Shown here piece after piece: positions 1 through 10,565 of a stretch of 64,000 bases of DNA. This DNA comes from Mesodorylaimus sp. YZB2_4 (Eukaryota; Nematoda; Enoplea; Dorylaimida; Dorylaimidae), in the NCBI GenBank assembly GCA_030248295.1, contig JASANH010001061.1, positions 620,001 through 684,000 of the forward strand, read 5' to 3'. Position numbers and translations under genes: made by a program. Positions within the stretch are counted from its first letter, which is position 1; every line of letters starts with the position of its first letter. The notes under the pieces are model-generated. The model worked only from the letters and a program-made list of their open reading frames with translations. It was not told the origin of the DNA and searched no databases.

Positions 1-685
1 TAAACATGTTTATCCATAATCAAGGAATGATAATACAAAAATACAATTCGCATAGAAACTAATTGAAAAGATTTTTCAAGAAGTCAAAGAAAAAACGATG
101 CAGCATTCTTACGAGAAAATAATTGTGGCAAATTCATTGATGCGTTGAGGATAAAAACTACACGGAATTTCCGGTTTTGTTTCACGGCCGGAAGGAGAAT
201 AGAGAAAAGAAAAGAATGGACAGAAAAACGTTGCTGCACATCGCACGTGGCACTGAATTGTACCTGGCCATCACAAAAAGGCGGGAATTCAAAACTATGT
301 AAGAAATTGGATGTTTATACGTATTGCAGTTTTTCAAATACTGTATGATCAGGGGCGTTTCACGATTTCCACTACAGCGCAAAGTGCCATTGAGTGCTTT
401 CAGTCACCTTTTTTGGTGGCGGGGCTGCAGCATACCAACAGCCAATCAGAATGGAGTATTGTTGATATCAGCTGCTCAAGATGTCAAAGAAGTGAAAGAA
501 ATTATTTGCAGTCGTTTCTTTCTTGGAACCACGGATTTTCGAAGCACAGTACACCTATCGAGCAAGAAACATGTACTATATTTGATTTTTTGCACATGCA
601 AAAAGGCGCGAAATTCAAATTTTATGCATAGTCAACGAAATATTTTTTGAAGGGGTAAAACTCTTTGAATATTCATCTCTGCGCA
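1..685. other. Intergenic, no gene recognised
   Basis: No open frame here shows a recognisable domain or a convincing exon-intron structure. Two composite sites of the form GGCGGGAA/GGCGCGAA followed by TTCAAA lie at about 280-294 and 605-623; they match the E2F-plus-CHR pattern found elsewhere in the window. The second is just downstream of the SleB-like gene on the opposite strand. Confidence 0.5.
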
Positions 686-1408
686 TTATAGCTCCTCATA
701 AAATCGATATCTTCCAATATCACCCAATCGCATGCAATGGTAAGTCCAAGCTGGTTTTTGTCCTTGACCATCCAAATTCGTTGGACAGTAAAAGTGATCA
801 GCATCTTGGACCCAGTCGACGGCTTGGACTTGGTTGGCATAGATCTGCTCAGCCAATTGGAGGATTTCGCCGTAGACCATGTGGTCATCGACTGGTATGT
901 CGCCGTGTCGCCAGCACTCGAACTCGTACACATAGTCGCCAGTGTCCAGTGGCGTCCTGTGGGTGACGACTCCTCGCACCGTGCCTCCACCCCACTGCTC
1001 TCGATCGGCCACCACACGATTCATGATCACCTGACCAATGGCTATCTGACCTTGGATAGGCTCGTTCTTGGCTGCACCATAAATGGTCTTGGCCAAGTAC
1101 TCGATTTCAGGATCCACCATTTCTGCAATCTACCAAAAATGAAATACTTGCGGGCTTAGATAGAGCATAGAGCACACGAAATGACAGGTGCCAGGCGGGT
1201 CTTGGCTTACGCAACGTTTACTCACAAGCACAGCTCGAGCCACACAATCGAGTCCAGGAAGGAAATCAGTCGAACTAGTCACTGGTGCTGACAGACTGTC
1301 ACATTCGATGATGCACGTTGGCCTACACAGTCCGGGAGCGTGCTTTGGGGCTTCGTCGCGGCTGATTGAGAAAACGCTAAAAATTGATGAGTAACACATG
1401 GAATGCAT
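686..1408 (-). CDS. SleB/Hydrolase_2-like cell wall hydrolase domain protein, two exons
   Basis: The second exon (1122-686) encodes a nearly complete Hydrolase_2 (SleB) domain, the fold of bacterial spore-cortex and peptidoglycan hydrolases. Visible family landmarks are the helix IEYLAKTIYGAAKNE, the GQIAIGQVIMNRV block, and the C-terminal HFYCP...KPAW and YRFY. An acceptor TTGCAG precedes the exon. An upstream exon (1408-1222) ending A|GTAAAC joins in phase and adds a cysteine-rich stretch; together they give 207 residues. The start at 1408 is tentative and no clear signal peptide is seen. Bacterial members usually read GEA(R/K)GE in the first helix, the first Glu being, as I recall, the catalytic acid; here the text is GAAKNE, so that Glu is Ala and activity is doubtful. 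The spliced structure argues against bacterial contamination. Horizontal origin is an inference. Confidence 0.72.
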
Positions 1409-2951
1409 ATTGCTCTTGGTGCTAGCGCGAAATGGATGCTTGCCAACCTTTCTCTGATTTCACTATCAAATGAATAAACAGAATTGGGTAAAATATGGTT
1501 TCAGATGCAGATTTTTGTCGCCAGTTTCAGCAGCATTTTCAAAATTCTTTAACGGATTTTGTTTTGTTGTTCATCTTTTAGTTCTAACCCGACTTGACCA
1601 GAGTCAGGTTTCTATGCTTTCTGCTGTAGCTGTGCACTGAACATGATTTACCCCTTAGTTATGATCCAGTATGCTCTAAAGTTTCTATGCAAAAGCCAGT
1701 GAAAAAAAGCCTTGCTATCCCTTATTTTTAATCCTTGCACTCTAAATCTGCCGGACTGTGAGCCCGCGAGTCAGGCGGCTCACAAGACTGCCCGGCTAGA
1801 ATGTGAAATAGCAGATACAATCCGGTACAAGGAGAATTTTATGACTTTTTTAACTCATCCTTTTCTTTTCGAAGAACTCAGGGTTGCTCCTTTTCTGTAT
1901 GAAATGGGATGCTCACTGGCTTTGAAATGAGGGACTTTTCATCTATTTAAGATTTTTATACAAGACTTACAGCGGGAAATTCAAAATTTGCATTTTCTTG
2001 CTTACTCGTTCACATTCGTTTTAATTAATTCATTTAGAATCTGTGGCACCCTAGCTATCAACAGTGGATGCAGTGACGCTAGGCGTGAGTAGTAAAGGTA
2101 CCCAGAGGCCCCATTCAGGCTCCGCCTCACTCCCTGATCATTTTCCATCGACTCGAACCGATCAGCCAATCACCGAGCACCGTGTTCACCCACCCACCCT
2201 CTGATCCATCGCACAAGTGGAGGGTGAGTGGGTAGAAACGATGCACGGTGATTGGCTGATCGGGTCTGATCTCTGGGAAAATGATCAGGGGAGGAGGCGA
2301 AGCGTAAACGGGGCTGATGGGTACCTCTACGACTGGGTGCTTGCATTCATGGAATCCTTTTGCCACACAACCAGGCAAAGATTCGATGTGGTGTTAAGGC
2401 GCCACTGGTTTGTGTCAGGCCTCTCGCTGATCTCAGTCAATGGGTGCGAGAGATTGTCAGCCTGGCTCGCCTGACAAGAAGTGCGGGCATCCTCTGCTCC
2501 ATATATACCATCCTAGTTAATGTGGCTTGGGCACCTCGATGCATGCTCTTGTCATTGCGTTTCAAGATCGTGTACACTGAGCAATAAGATCTCCGACAGT
2601 GTCACTGGTGGGCACTGCCCCTGATCCCCCCTAGATAGTATCCGCGTAGTCTACCATCGATACCAGGAGCCTTTCACAAGTGGTTGAGAGAAGGTCGTGT
2701 TGGGCAGAGCAGGCTCTCCAAAACCAGACGATCCCACACCTTACGATTAGAGCCGGCTACAAGCCGCAGCACAGCGCTGATCGTGAGAGCGCTAGGAAAC
2801 AAACTGGATATACAGTCGGAGTGTGCTACAGCATGCAAGAAGATGCTCCAGAACGGTTCAGCGCGCACAATATGCTGATGGACACCCGACAGATATTCTG
2901 AAGCACCTTATTTTACTCGCTCTATTCCACAACTTATTAGATTCCACAAGT
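1409..2951. other. Intergenic, repeats only
   Basis: No gene is recognised. The stretch holds one copy of the donor-acceptor 17-mer (GTAAAATATGGTTTCAG at 1488-1504), an E2F/CHR-like composite at 1972-1990 and a foldback element at 2097-2325. Confidence 0.5.
2097..2325. repeat. Foldback (inverted-repeat) element
   Basis: The two halves are imperfect reverse complements. The left half starts GGTACCC and carries CCTGATCATTTTCC, CCGATCAGCCAATCACCG and CACCCTC; the right half carries the complements in reverse order and ends GGGTACC. Arms are about 100-110 bases around a loop of about 12 bases. There is no coding capacity. This is the structure of a MITE or foldback element; no target-site duplication was established. 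Confidence 0.75.
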
Positions 2952-4610
2952 TTACATCGTGATTTCCTGAGTCATACCCAGATCGAAGTCCATAGCCGCA
3001 TCGTCAAAGTCTGCGTCGTCCACTTCGTCGACATCGCTCACCTCGTCCATGTCCTCTACTTCGTCCATCTCGTCCACACCCGCTGTCGCCGCTTTGGCCT
3101 TATTCTTTATGATTTGAGCCGTTCTTGCGCTGATTATAGGAAATCCCAAAAATTCGTTTATCATACCGCTGCTTCCCGGATTTTGATTATTAGCGATGAC
3201 GAGCTCTTTGACATCTTTGATATATCGGCGTCCACTTCGAGATCGACTGGCATTAATCAATTGATTTCGAACAATTTCCAATCGACGAGCACTTTCCAAA
3301 CCGCCCGTATGATCCTTCACATGTTTCAATATGCTTTTCCACGTACCGAACGGAGATCGTCGATGGCAGTCTTTCCAACAACATCGATAAGTATCTTCCA
3401 ATGGCTCCAGCAGTTCGTTCACGTCCCTCTGCTCCGCGATATGGACCTGATTCACATGAGCCAACAGCCGTTCAGCCGATTCGGCCTTATGACCACACTC
3501 GACTCCGTGATCGTTCTGCCATCGGCACATCGGATTCTTGAGCTTCTCCGTTTCCTTATCCAAGTAGGCTACAATACTCGTCACGGCCTTTCGATTTTCC
3601 ACGTGCTTCGGGACATATTTTTTCTGTACTTCCGCCAACTTCCTGGAGGCCGTAGCTGCCTCGGAACGCAGTTTCTTTATCTTCGCGTCATGCTGATTCC
3701 GTAAAATTTGTTTTTTCTTTTGCTTATCGGATTCCGACAACAATTTGGTACTCGTGTAAATTAGAGAATTCTCTTCGTTATACTCTTTCCGCTCATTTCT
3801 CCATCGCATATGACGAAGCGATGATTGCATTTTCCAACAATGCCGACATCGTATACAGCTGCTTGGTTCAGATTTCTGTCCATTGCATTCCGAAGCGTAT
3901 AATCGATTTCTGACAAAACGAGCGATCGATACGTCACTTCGTTCGCCATCCCATTTCCTTGATTTTATTAAAGTTTCGAATTTCTCTCGTTTGACGCCTT
4001 TGCACACCAAGCTTTGCTCTTTGAGTGCCCGGAAGTTGGATAGCACGCTTTTCTTTGCAGCAGCACAAGCGCTACAAATTCGAACGGATCGAAATCTTTG
4101 CACCCAACCGCAGCATCGGGGACTTCGCAGAACATCACCGTCGAAAACAATCTGAAATATAAGTTTTTTGAATTAACTGCAAAAAATGGTGGGATAATCT
4201 GACCTAACCTTTGCACTGAATCTCGTATCGGCGCAAATGTTGTACACTTCTAACTTGAAACCCAGACATTTTCTCTTCGGTTTCGATCTGGGTTGTTCAG
4301 TATTTGTTGGCGAGATCGACTGTGTCTGCCGTAGCGAGGAAATAAAGGAACGTAAGCTCTTCTTTCGTTTCGTTTCGAGAAATAAATCGCGCTTAGCACT
4401 CGCTGATTTGCACGTCGGTTCGAACAATGTTTGAATTAGATCGAGTGGTGTTTGAAATGATGGATTATCCGTGCCGTATGGAGAAATTGTTCCATCCGCA
4501 TTTAGTTGACACAAAATTTCGTATTCTAATGAATAAGGCGACAAATGCAACTGTTGTCCAATTATCTCAGGATTTTGCGAAACGAGATCAGACATATATG
4601 AGGACGACAT
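2952..4610 (-). CDS. C2H2-like zinc-finger protein, unrecognised family
   Basis: Two exons give a complete 533-residue protein: exon 1 (4610-4209) ends AAAG|GTTAGG and exon 2 (4151-2952) follows TATATTTCAG, both in phase 0, with an intron of 57 bases. Exon 1 starts MSSSYMSDLVSQ and is rich in Ser, Lys and Arg. Exon 2 has cysteine clusters (CSAC; CIRCRHC) and two C2H2-like units, roughly C-x8-C with a distal H-x4-H (HVNQVH), and CCWKDC with HVKDH. The C-terminus is strongly acidic (repeated DEVE/DEVD). These traits fit a nuclear DNA- or chromatin-binding protein. I do not recognise the orthologue. The finger spacing is not that of a classical tandem array, so a specialised zinc-binding domain is possible. 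Confidence 0.75.
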
Positions 4611-4784
4611 CCCTTTTAATCAATTCCGAGACTAACCAGTGCAAAAAAAACATATGTATATCCCGAATTTATCTTCTTTCTTCCACTTAAAATTTCAAGA
4701 AGAAGAATTCCAACTTTGCATACGGCGCACACGATATCTGCCTATAGCATTTACGGAGACTGAAGTACCTGCTTGACTAAAAAA

Positions 4785-4800
4785 GGCGCGAATTCAAAAG
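4785..4800 (+). promoter_or_regulatory. E2F/CHR-like composite site
   Basis: GGCGCGAATTCAAAAG combines an E2F-type GCGCGAA core with TTCAAA, the reverse of the CHR-type TTTGAA element. It lies about 175 bases upstream of the ATG of the zinc-finger gene, so it could act on that promoter. Function is inferred from sequence similarity only. Confidence 0.35.
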
Positions 4801-5289
4801 TATGTACTCATGATCTTTTAGCTGTTGGTCGGTATGCTCCTTTATTTAAATTTTTTGGCCTAAAGACGGCGTCTCTTTCAGGAGAAATTCCACATGAGGT
4901 AATCCCGAGCTGGACTGAATACTTCCTCGGACGATGGCGGCTGGTGGGCATTGAACTTTGTCAGTGCGAGAGAAGCGTTGTGAAAGTGGAGTTGAGGAGA
5001 GAATAAGGTCAAGCGACCGCTTAGGTCGGCCGACGATGAGAGATTGAGTATAGCACAGACTTTGTTACACTGTCTTTTACGGACAAAGATAAGAAGGGAC
5101 CACTCTGGTCAGCGACAGAAATCGAGAATCAGCCACAGCGAAGCGAGCTAAGCATAAAGTGGGAAGAGGATCGTATTGTAAAGTCACAGATCGACGATGC
5201 TTCTCCTGGGCTGTAATGTGAGACTTGAATCCATCGCAAGGCATTCGCGACAGTGCTCGACAGCCGAGGCTGTCTACTCGTTTGGCTCC

Positions 5290-5460
5290 TGCCTCTCCAC
5301 TCGGAGCACCTCTAGGGTACCGGGTGAGTCACCCACGGCCTGGCGTGCAAGGTCAGCGAGGGTTTATGGTACGCAAACCGACCTCCGTGACTAGGAATCG
5401 AACCCGGGACGAGTCCAACCACTCGCTACCAAGCAATGCGGGTAGACGAATGCAAGACCA
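5290..5460 (-). repeat. tRNA-like SINE, second family
   Basis: On the minus strand, TTGGTAGCGAGTGGTTGGAC is followed by CCGGGTTCGATTCC (box B at about 5394-5409), the order of internal Pol III promoter boxes in a tRNA. The flanking sequence continues without tRNA folding, as in a tRNA-derived SINE. The unrelated body distinguishes it from the family at 44.6, 50.9 and 54.5 kb. The exact ends are unclear. Confidence 0.5.
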
Positions 5461-5809
5461 TTTCTGCACCACAGCGGCCGCCATGGCTGTTATACCCTCC
5501 CTTTTAACCACAATGCATTGGGACAAACGGCAATACCCATAACGAAAGTGGGCGGGGCTACATTGCGAACAGCCAACCAGGCTAGTGCAAGAAACAATAA
5601 CGAGCTGTTTTATCAAGTGTTCGTTAGCGCATGAAGATGATGTACTATAAAGAAACTATACACATTGACATGATGCAATCGAATCTGATGCCTGGTCATA
5701 ACAGCGTGTTTCTCCTATAGCATAAAATGAGATCATAAACATTCATACAAGTCGCAATTGCAAACTTGGCCGTCGTATTAAAAATACATTGCACTCAAAT
5801 GTGTCAGTC

Positions 5810-8800
5810 TTATTGATCAGTTTTAAAACCAAATGCCTCGAATTCTTGTATTTCAAAGTCTCTTTCTCTGGATAGCATGGGATTATCGAATGTATCGCAA
5901 CGTCCACTCGACCCGCTTTCCAGTGATTGCCTGATGCTCAGCCCCTCGGCGCATCTGAAATGATCTGATAGTTAGATACAGTAGGACCATGCAGTTAGCA
6001 TCAGGCGCGTCTGCTGTGCAAATGTTCCATTGTGAGCACAATGTCCATGGTTGATAAGTCTTGCATCAGTCAGCGGTGCATTACACACTAGAATGGGCAT
6101 GTTTCGGACAACAGCCGCCTGAGTGAGGCTCACTCTTGTCAATGAATAGCCTTTTATGGGTCCTCTGTTTTCCTGTTAGCCTTGCCCAAATGTTAGCCTG
6201 GCACTTACCCTCCTCCAACCACCAGCGTGGTCAGATCAGCCGCTTGGAACAGTTCTTCGCTGTGCTTAATTGACGACTTTGTGGAGCCGACCCATGCAAA
6301 TTTTTCGCCTTCATTAGCACCAGCAGGAAAACGAAATAAGAACGTTTCGCCAGTGCCAAAGTATGCAGTTCCTGATTGCCGTTTCCACGTGTCCCATGAA
6401 GCTGAACAGTAAGCTCCAAAAATCTACAATCAAGAAAATCTTTCTAGAAAACTGAATTCGCGCACCTGATTTCAACACTAACCTCTCCGAGGGATGTCTT
6501 GATGATAATGATGGTTGGTTCTAGACTGTCCAGCTTTGTCCATAATCGTGTAAAACTCGTGCCATCTTCATCAGTTGAGAATAATTTACAAGGTGCTTGC
6601 AGTTGATATCGACTCGGCAACCAAGAGATCAATTGCATAGCCTGAAAATATCACTTCATAATTTCCTAATCTTAATGTCATATTGAAGCTGGCAGGGTGA
6701 AAAAATTCTCGTTTTACCAGCGGTGCATACTGCAACCGCGGTTACAGTAGGCATAACTACAGTAGCGTCTGCACAGTTTTGATTGGCAACGTAAAGTTGT
6801 CGGTTGACAAGGCCAAATTAGAGTCGGATGCACACGCCTATCTCGAACTACGTTTTTGCGCCTTCGCCGCTCCCAGCCAATATTACTCGATTTTTTAGCG
6901 ATAACGAGGGTTCATATCAGCGACAATTTTGCAGCGAAAAATATGCTCTATCGACTGGCTGCCTTTGTTTTGCTGTTACTGCTCTTATTAAGTTTATAAC
7001 AAACTTTTTCCATTTGAATCGCAAAAATTTACGGAAAATCAAGCCTCGAATAAATATCTGTTTGATAGAGCACACTTTTCTCTACCGAATTGTCGCTGAC
7101 ATCTACTTGGGCAATCGCTGAAAATCTCGAGAAAAATCGCCCAAATGCGGCAATTCCGCGAAGTTGCCGCACGCGCGCCTGTCGTGCCGACACGGTAGCG
7201 ACTGACTCGAGTTATGCACGCGCGTTTCCCTTTCAAGAGCATGCCCAGTAAGAGATGCGGTGACAGCATGAATGTGGATGCAAGACACAGAAGAGCGCAT
7301 TACCTGATTTTGGTCCAATATTTTCGAGTCCAATTTCACATCGATATAATGATGTGCTGCAACAGACGATCTCGTATTCTGCGGCTGCACTATATCGGCC
7401 GATTGAGATATGCTGTGCCGAAGATTCATCTCGTGTTTCTGTTGCAATCGACTAACTGTTGCCATTTTCAAATTTCTCACACCGAAAGCTGTCTAACACA
7501 ATTCTAAACTCAGTTTTCCACCATATCGATTAAAAGACACAGAAACTTACTTTTAGCAATTTGGGTGGTTGCACTTTGATGGTTTTGCAATAGTCTGCTA
7601 TGTCGTCCCCGAGTTCTCTGGCTGCCCATGTCCTGCCAGGTCGAATCTTTTTACCTCTATCTTCAAACCATAATTGGACAATGGCCAAGGCGACACGGAA
7701 CAGCACTTTCTGCCCTTCGAATAGGAAACAGTCGACTACCCGCACCTGAAATCAGTAATCCCAGCTACAGCTTCGCTGAAAAGATTCGGCGGGAAATTTA
7801 AACTTCGAAATATTGACAATTTAAAAGCACCCACGAAGACCCCACTTTCTTTCTCGTGAGTACTGGAAACACCAGCAGAATAAAATGAAAGCGTACCAAA
7901 TGTGAAAAGGGCAAGTCTCTGAATATCCACGATTTCCAATCATCGAATACAGCAACAAGATCCTTGTCGTCCTGAAGATCGGTCAGCCGTTTGCACAAGA
8001 CGTAGGCTTTGCTCTGAAATGCGAGCCCCTCAGTTTCCATGAATACCGACTAAACGCCATGGGAAAAGTAGTATCACTCCACATCTATGTAGCTTTGCAC
8101 TCTCTCATAGTCAGCGTCACGTTGCACTGCAACACACAGCAATGCGACAGTTAAGCTGCAACAATTATTTACGCTGCGCCAACCCGCCCATGTCATCTGC
8201 AGCAAGCAGTCTTTTCCAAGCTTCTAAATGAAACAGACCCAGGTTCGATTCCCGCTCGCGCCTTCTCTTTTTGAAAACTTCCAGCAATCCTTACCACATG
8301 TTTTTTGACCAACACCAAAATTGTTCGTTTTGAGGCCGCTGTCGCAATATCAGTTTGAATAAGAAATTTTTGACTTTGAGATATCAAATTCATAATGCAT
8401 GCGAATGCTTCTTCTTCGCTCAAATAATGTAAAAATAATGCACCGAGGGGATACAGCACCTGCACAGCACAAAATTCGATGGGCAACAGCGTCAGATTAA
8501 AGCAGGAAAAACTTACGGGAGCATAATTAAAATCCGGTCGATGATGTTCGACGGCTGTGAGTAGACGCAGAAGGCAAGTTCGGCCATTCTCCTTCAGCTG
8601 ATGGTCACATAGCACGACGCCGGGCATCGCCAAGAAGGCTGGACGTGTTTGGATAGCTGAAATGTGGTCCCGATGGGTCAGCAGGGAAATTTTGGTCCAG
8701 AACGTAAGACTGTCACAATGCAGTGCAAAGTGTTGCCCGAGCGCAAAGGTGACTGGAATGCCGCCGAGAGGGACCTTCCAGGAGACCACTCGGTCTTACA

Positions 8801-9435
8801 CTCCCTGTGACCTCTGGCCTCGCGCCAGGGGGTTTTTAGCACCAAATTACTACCTCGCTGTAACCAGCTGCTCCTTACTGTTCATTAGGCCTAGAGTGCG
8901 TGGTATAGTGTTCGGCTATAGATGGATAACGTATGACCATCACCAGAGCACCCAGGCGGCACGAGATACGACAAACAACTCCGCGAGTCTCGCGAAACCA
9001 CCTGCTGCTGGAGAGGTTGACGCATCTGAGCCAGGTGAGAGTATCGATCACCCGACAGTTCTAGAATGCTGGTTCTGGCTTTACTTCTGCGCCAGTAGCT
9101 GCATTCCAAAGGGGCCTTATTACACCTGTGTGTGGGGTAGTAGCCTGTCAGGACACCCACCCAAATGCTGTGTACAAGCCTACCTACCTCCAAGCTTATC
9201 AACGGTATCTCGATAAACCTCTTGTTGAGCATTCGAATTTTCAATATGGCACAGCTCCTTCCATAGTTCGGATCTGATTCGATGACCACTGGTCCAATTG
9301 TTTTGACGGAGGAACCGTTTGACCTGAAAGCGAGCACTTTGACGCATGATCGCATAATATCGCTTTCTGTCTGCGGACTATTCTGGCCTTGCCTACGTGC
9401 AAAGTAAAAATGCCAGCGGGGACATCAAAGTCCAT
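5810..9435 (-). CDS. TBC-TLDc domain protein, TBC1D24/Skywalker type
   Basis: Ten exons join in frame into 499 residues: 9435-9397, 9323-9188, 8656-8517, 8459-8295, 8013-7897, 7745-7551, 7492-7304, 6641-6483, 6423-6209 and 5954-5810. Residues about 15-240 form a TBC domain (VKRFLRQNNWTSGHRIRSEL near the start; VRVVDCFLFEGQKVLFRVAL near the end). Residues about 310-495 form a TLDc domain (SWLPSRYQ, EPTIIIIKTSLGEIFGAYCS, FGTGETFLFRFP, CDTFDNPML). This order and length match TBC1D24/Skywalker, an ARF6/Rab35-linked synaptic-vesicle and oxidative-stress factor in flies and mammals. I see no canonical IxxDxxR arginine finger. Exon 1 (13 codons) is the least certain part. A tempting upstream open stretch near 9870-9935 ends in the wrong phase and is excluded. 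Confidence 0.88.
6889..7126. repeat. Foldback element in a TBC-TLDc gene intron
   Basis: The left arm (from GATTTTTTAGCG, with CAGCGACAATTTTGCAG and ATGCTCTATC) is matched in reverse complement by the right arm (GATAGAGCA, GAATTGTCGCTG, CAATCGCTGAAAATC). Arms of about 65-70 bases flank about 100 bases. There is no ORF of note. It lies in the intron between the exon ending at 7304 and the exon starting at 6641, and looks like a MITE. Confidence 0.7.
7788..7804 (+). promoter_or_regulatory. E2F/CHR-like composite site (intronic)
   Basis: GGCGGGAAATTTAAACT matches the recurrent composite motif in this window, with TTTAAA replacing TTCAAA. It lies in an intron of the TBC-TLDc gene between exons 5 and 6. 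Any regulatory role is an inference. Confidence 0.25.
8885..8938 (+). repeat. 3' fragment of the tRNA-derived SINE
   Basis: The order CTAGAGTGCG, GGTATAGTGTTCGGCTATAG, then ATGGATAACGTATGAC parallels the 3' part of the SINE copies at 35.9, 44.5, 50.9 and 54.4 kb (CTCGAGTGCG..GGCTATGGATAAAGTATGAC). The tRNA-like head is missing or unrecognisable. It lies in intron 2 of the TBC-TLDc gene. Confidence 0.5.
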
Positions 9436-10512
9436 TTAAATGGTCACGGAGTCGGACGTGCACTTGCACATTTATCATGTCAGCACGCATACCACACATA
9501 CCAGGGCTGCAAGAGATTGTAATGTCACAAACTTTTATGGCATCCCTTTTCACAGTGTGTAAAGTGATTCTGCACTTTACACTGCGGCGTAAAGTGATGC
9601 TGATTTACAATCTTATTGTCAGTAAGTAGGAGCCCAGTGCATTCCTATCCACAGCAGCAGAGCAGACGATGCAGGGAAATTCGCTCCAGCTGACAAGCCT
9701 GGCAAGTCTTATCACCGATTTACCTTACTCCTAAACTTGCCCGTACAGAAGGGGCAATGAGTCATTCTCTTCAACTCAAAACGACACGAATCGATTGTCC
9801 AATTCGAAAAGAGGGTGAATGCGAAAAACTCACAATTGGCTCAACAACTCCTCATCGAAGACGAGTATGTTAAAATAGCCAGGCCAAACAATGTCCATTG
9901 ACTCATTCTGACTGGCTAAAAAGTTGACATTGGCCTTCACGTTCGTTGGATCCCTCAAATACTTTGGACAAAGGAAAAGGAGGAGGGAAAAAGAAAACGA
10001 ACTTTGCCTTGCGTCCTGTCACCAACGGCCACCACGACGGGGCGAAATCGAGGTCGAAACGTCAATGACTGCTTGGACTGTCTCTCGTGCGCAAGGCCAG
10101 ACGACCCTCGTCCAAATATCGGCCATTGGTTCTCGCCGGCTGTCTAAACCTGGCCAGCGCCAGCCGCCGACCCACCGAAAGGCTAGCAAGGAAGATACGC
10201 GCACGGACCTTCTTCAATCATCCTTCGACCAGTCTACCCGACGACACCAAGAAATTGTAACATCACACGCACTCAATGCCTACAATTCGCCAGACGAGTG
10301 GAAGAAAGGCAAACAGAGAAGCCAGATCATCCCCCATGATACCATGCGACTGGGCAGGCCAGACAAATACTGTCGATCATGTGCCAACAATGCCCATATT
10401 TGGACAGATGGGATCTTCATCTAAGCACAAAAGCAACTGGGAAGCCACCAGAAACTTCCTGGTCGTTGGTACCTAGGCAGATTAGCGAGGAGATATTCCA
10501 AAAACATCACCC

Positions 10513-10565
10513 CTCACTGGGGATCGAACCCTGCCTCGTCGACCCGTCCCGCCAATAGTGGTCAG
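10513..10565 (-). repeat. tRNA-like (box B) sequence, SINE remnant
   Basis: Read on the minus strand this contains GGCAGGGTTCGATCCCCAGTG, a good Pol III box B with T-arm character, preceded by CTGACCACTATTGGCGGGAC, which resembles a tRNA anticodon region. The rest does not fold as a functional tRNA. A second loose box B-like word (GGTTCGATTCCCGCT) is at about 10735. Confidence 0.4.

Noticed and set aside
2823-3704. Plus-strand open frame of 293 codons
   Set aside because: It lies wholly antisense to the zinc-finger exon, whose cysteine and histidine pattern is the real signal.
8662-9216. Plus-strand open frame of 184 codons
   Set aside because: It overlaps TBC exons on the other strand and a SINE fragment; no domain is visible.
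9870-9935. Extra 5' exon of the TBC-TLDc gene (minus strand, PGYFNILVFDEELLSQL)
   Set aside because: Its donor leaves phase 2 while the next exon needs phase 0, and no bridging exon was found.
10019-10424. Possible protein in the 10-kb region
   Set aside because: Both strands are open over GC-richer, low-complexity sequence, with no splice sites in phase and no motif.
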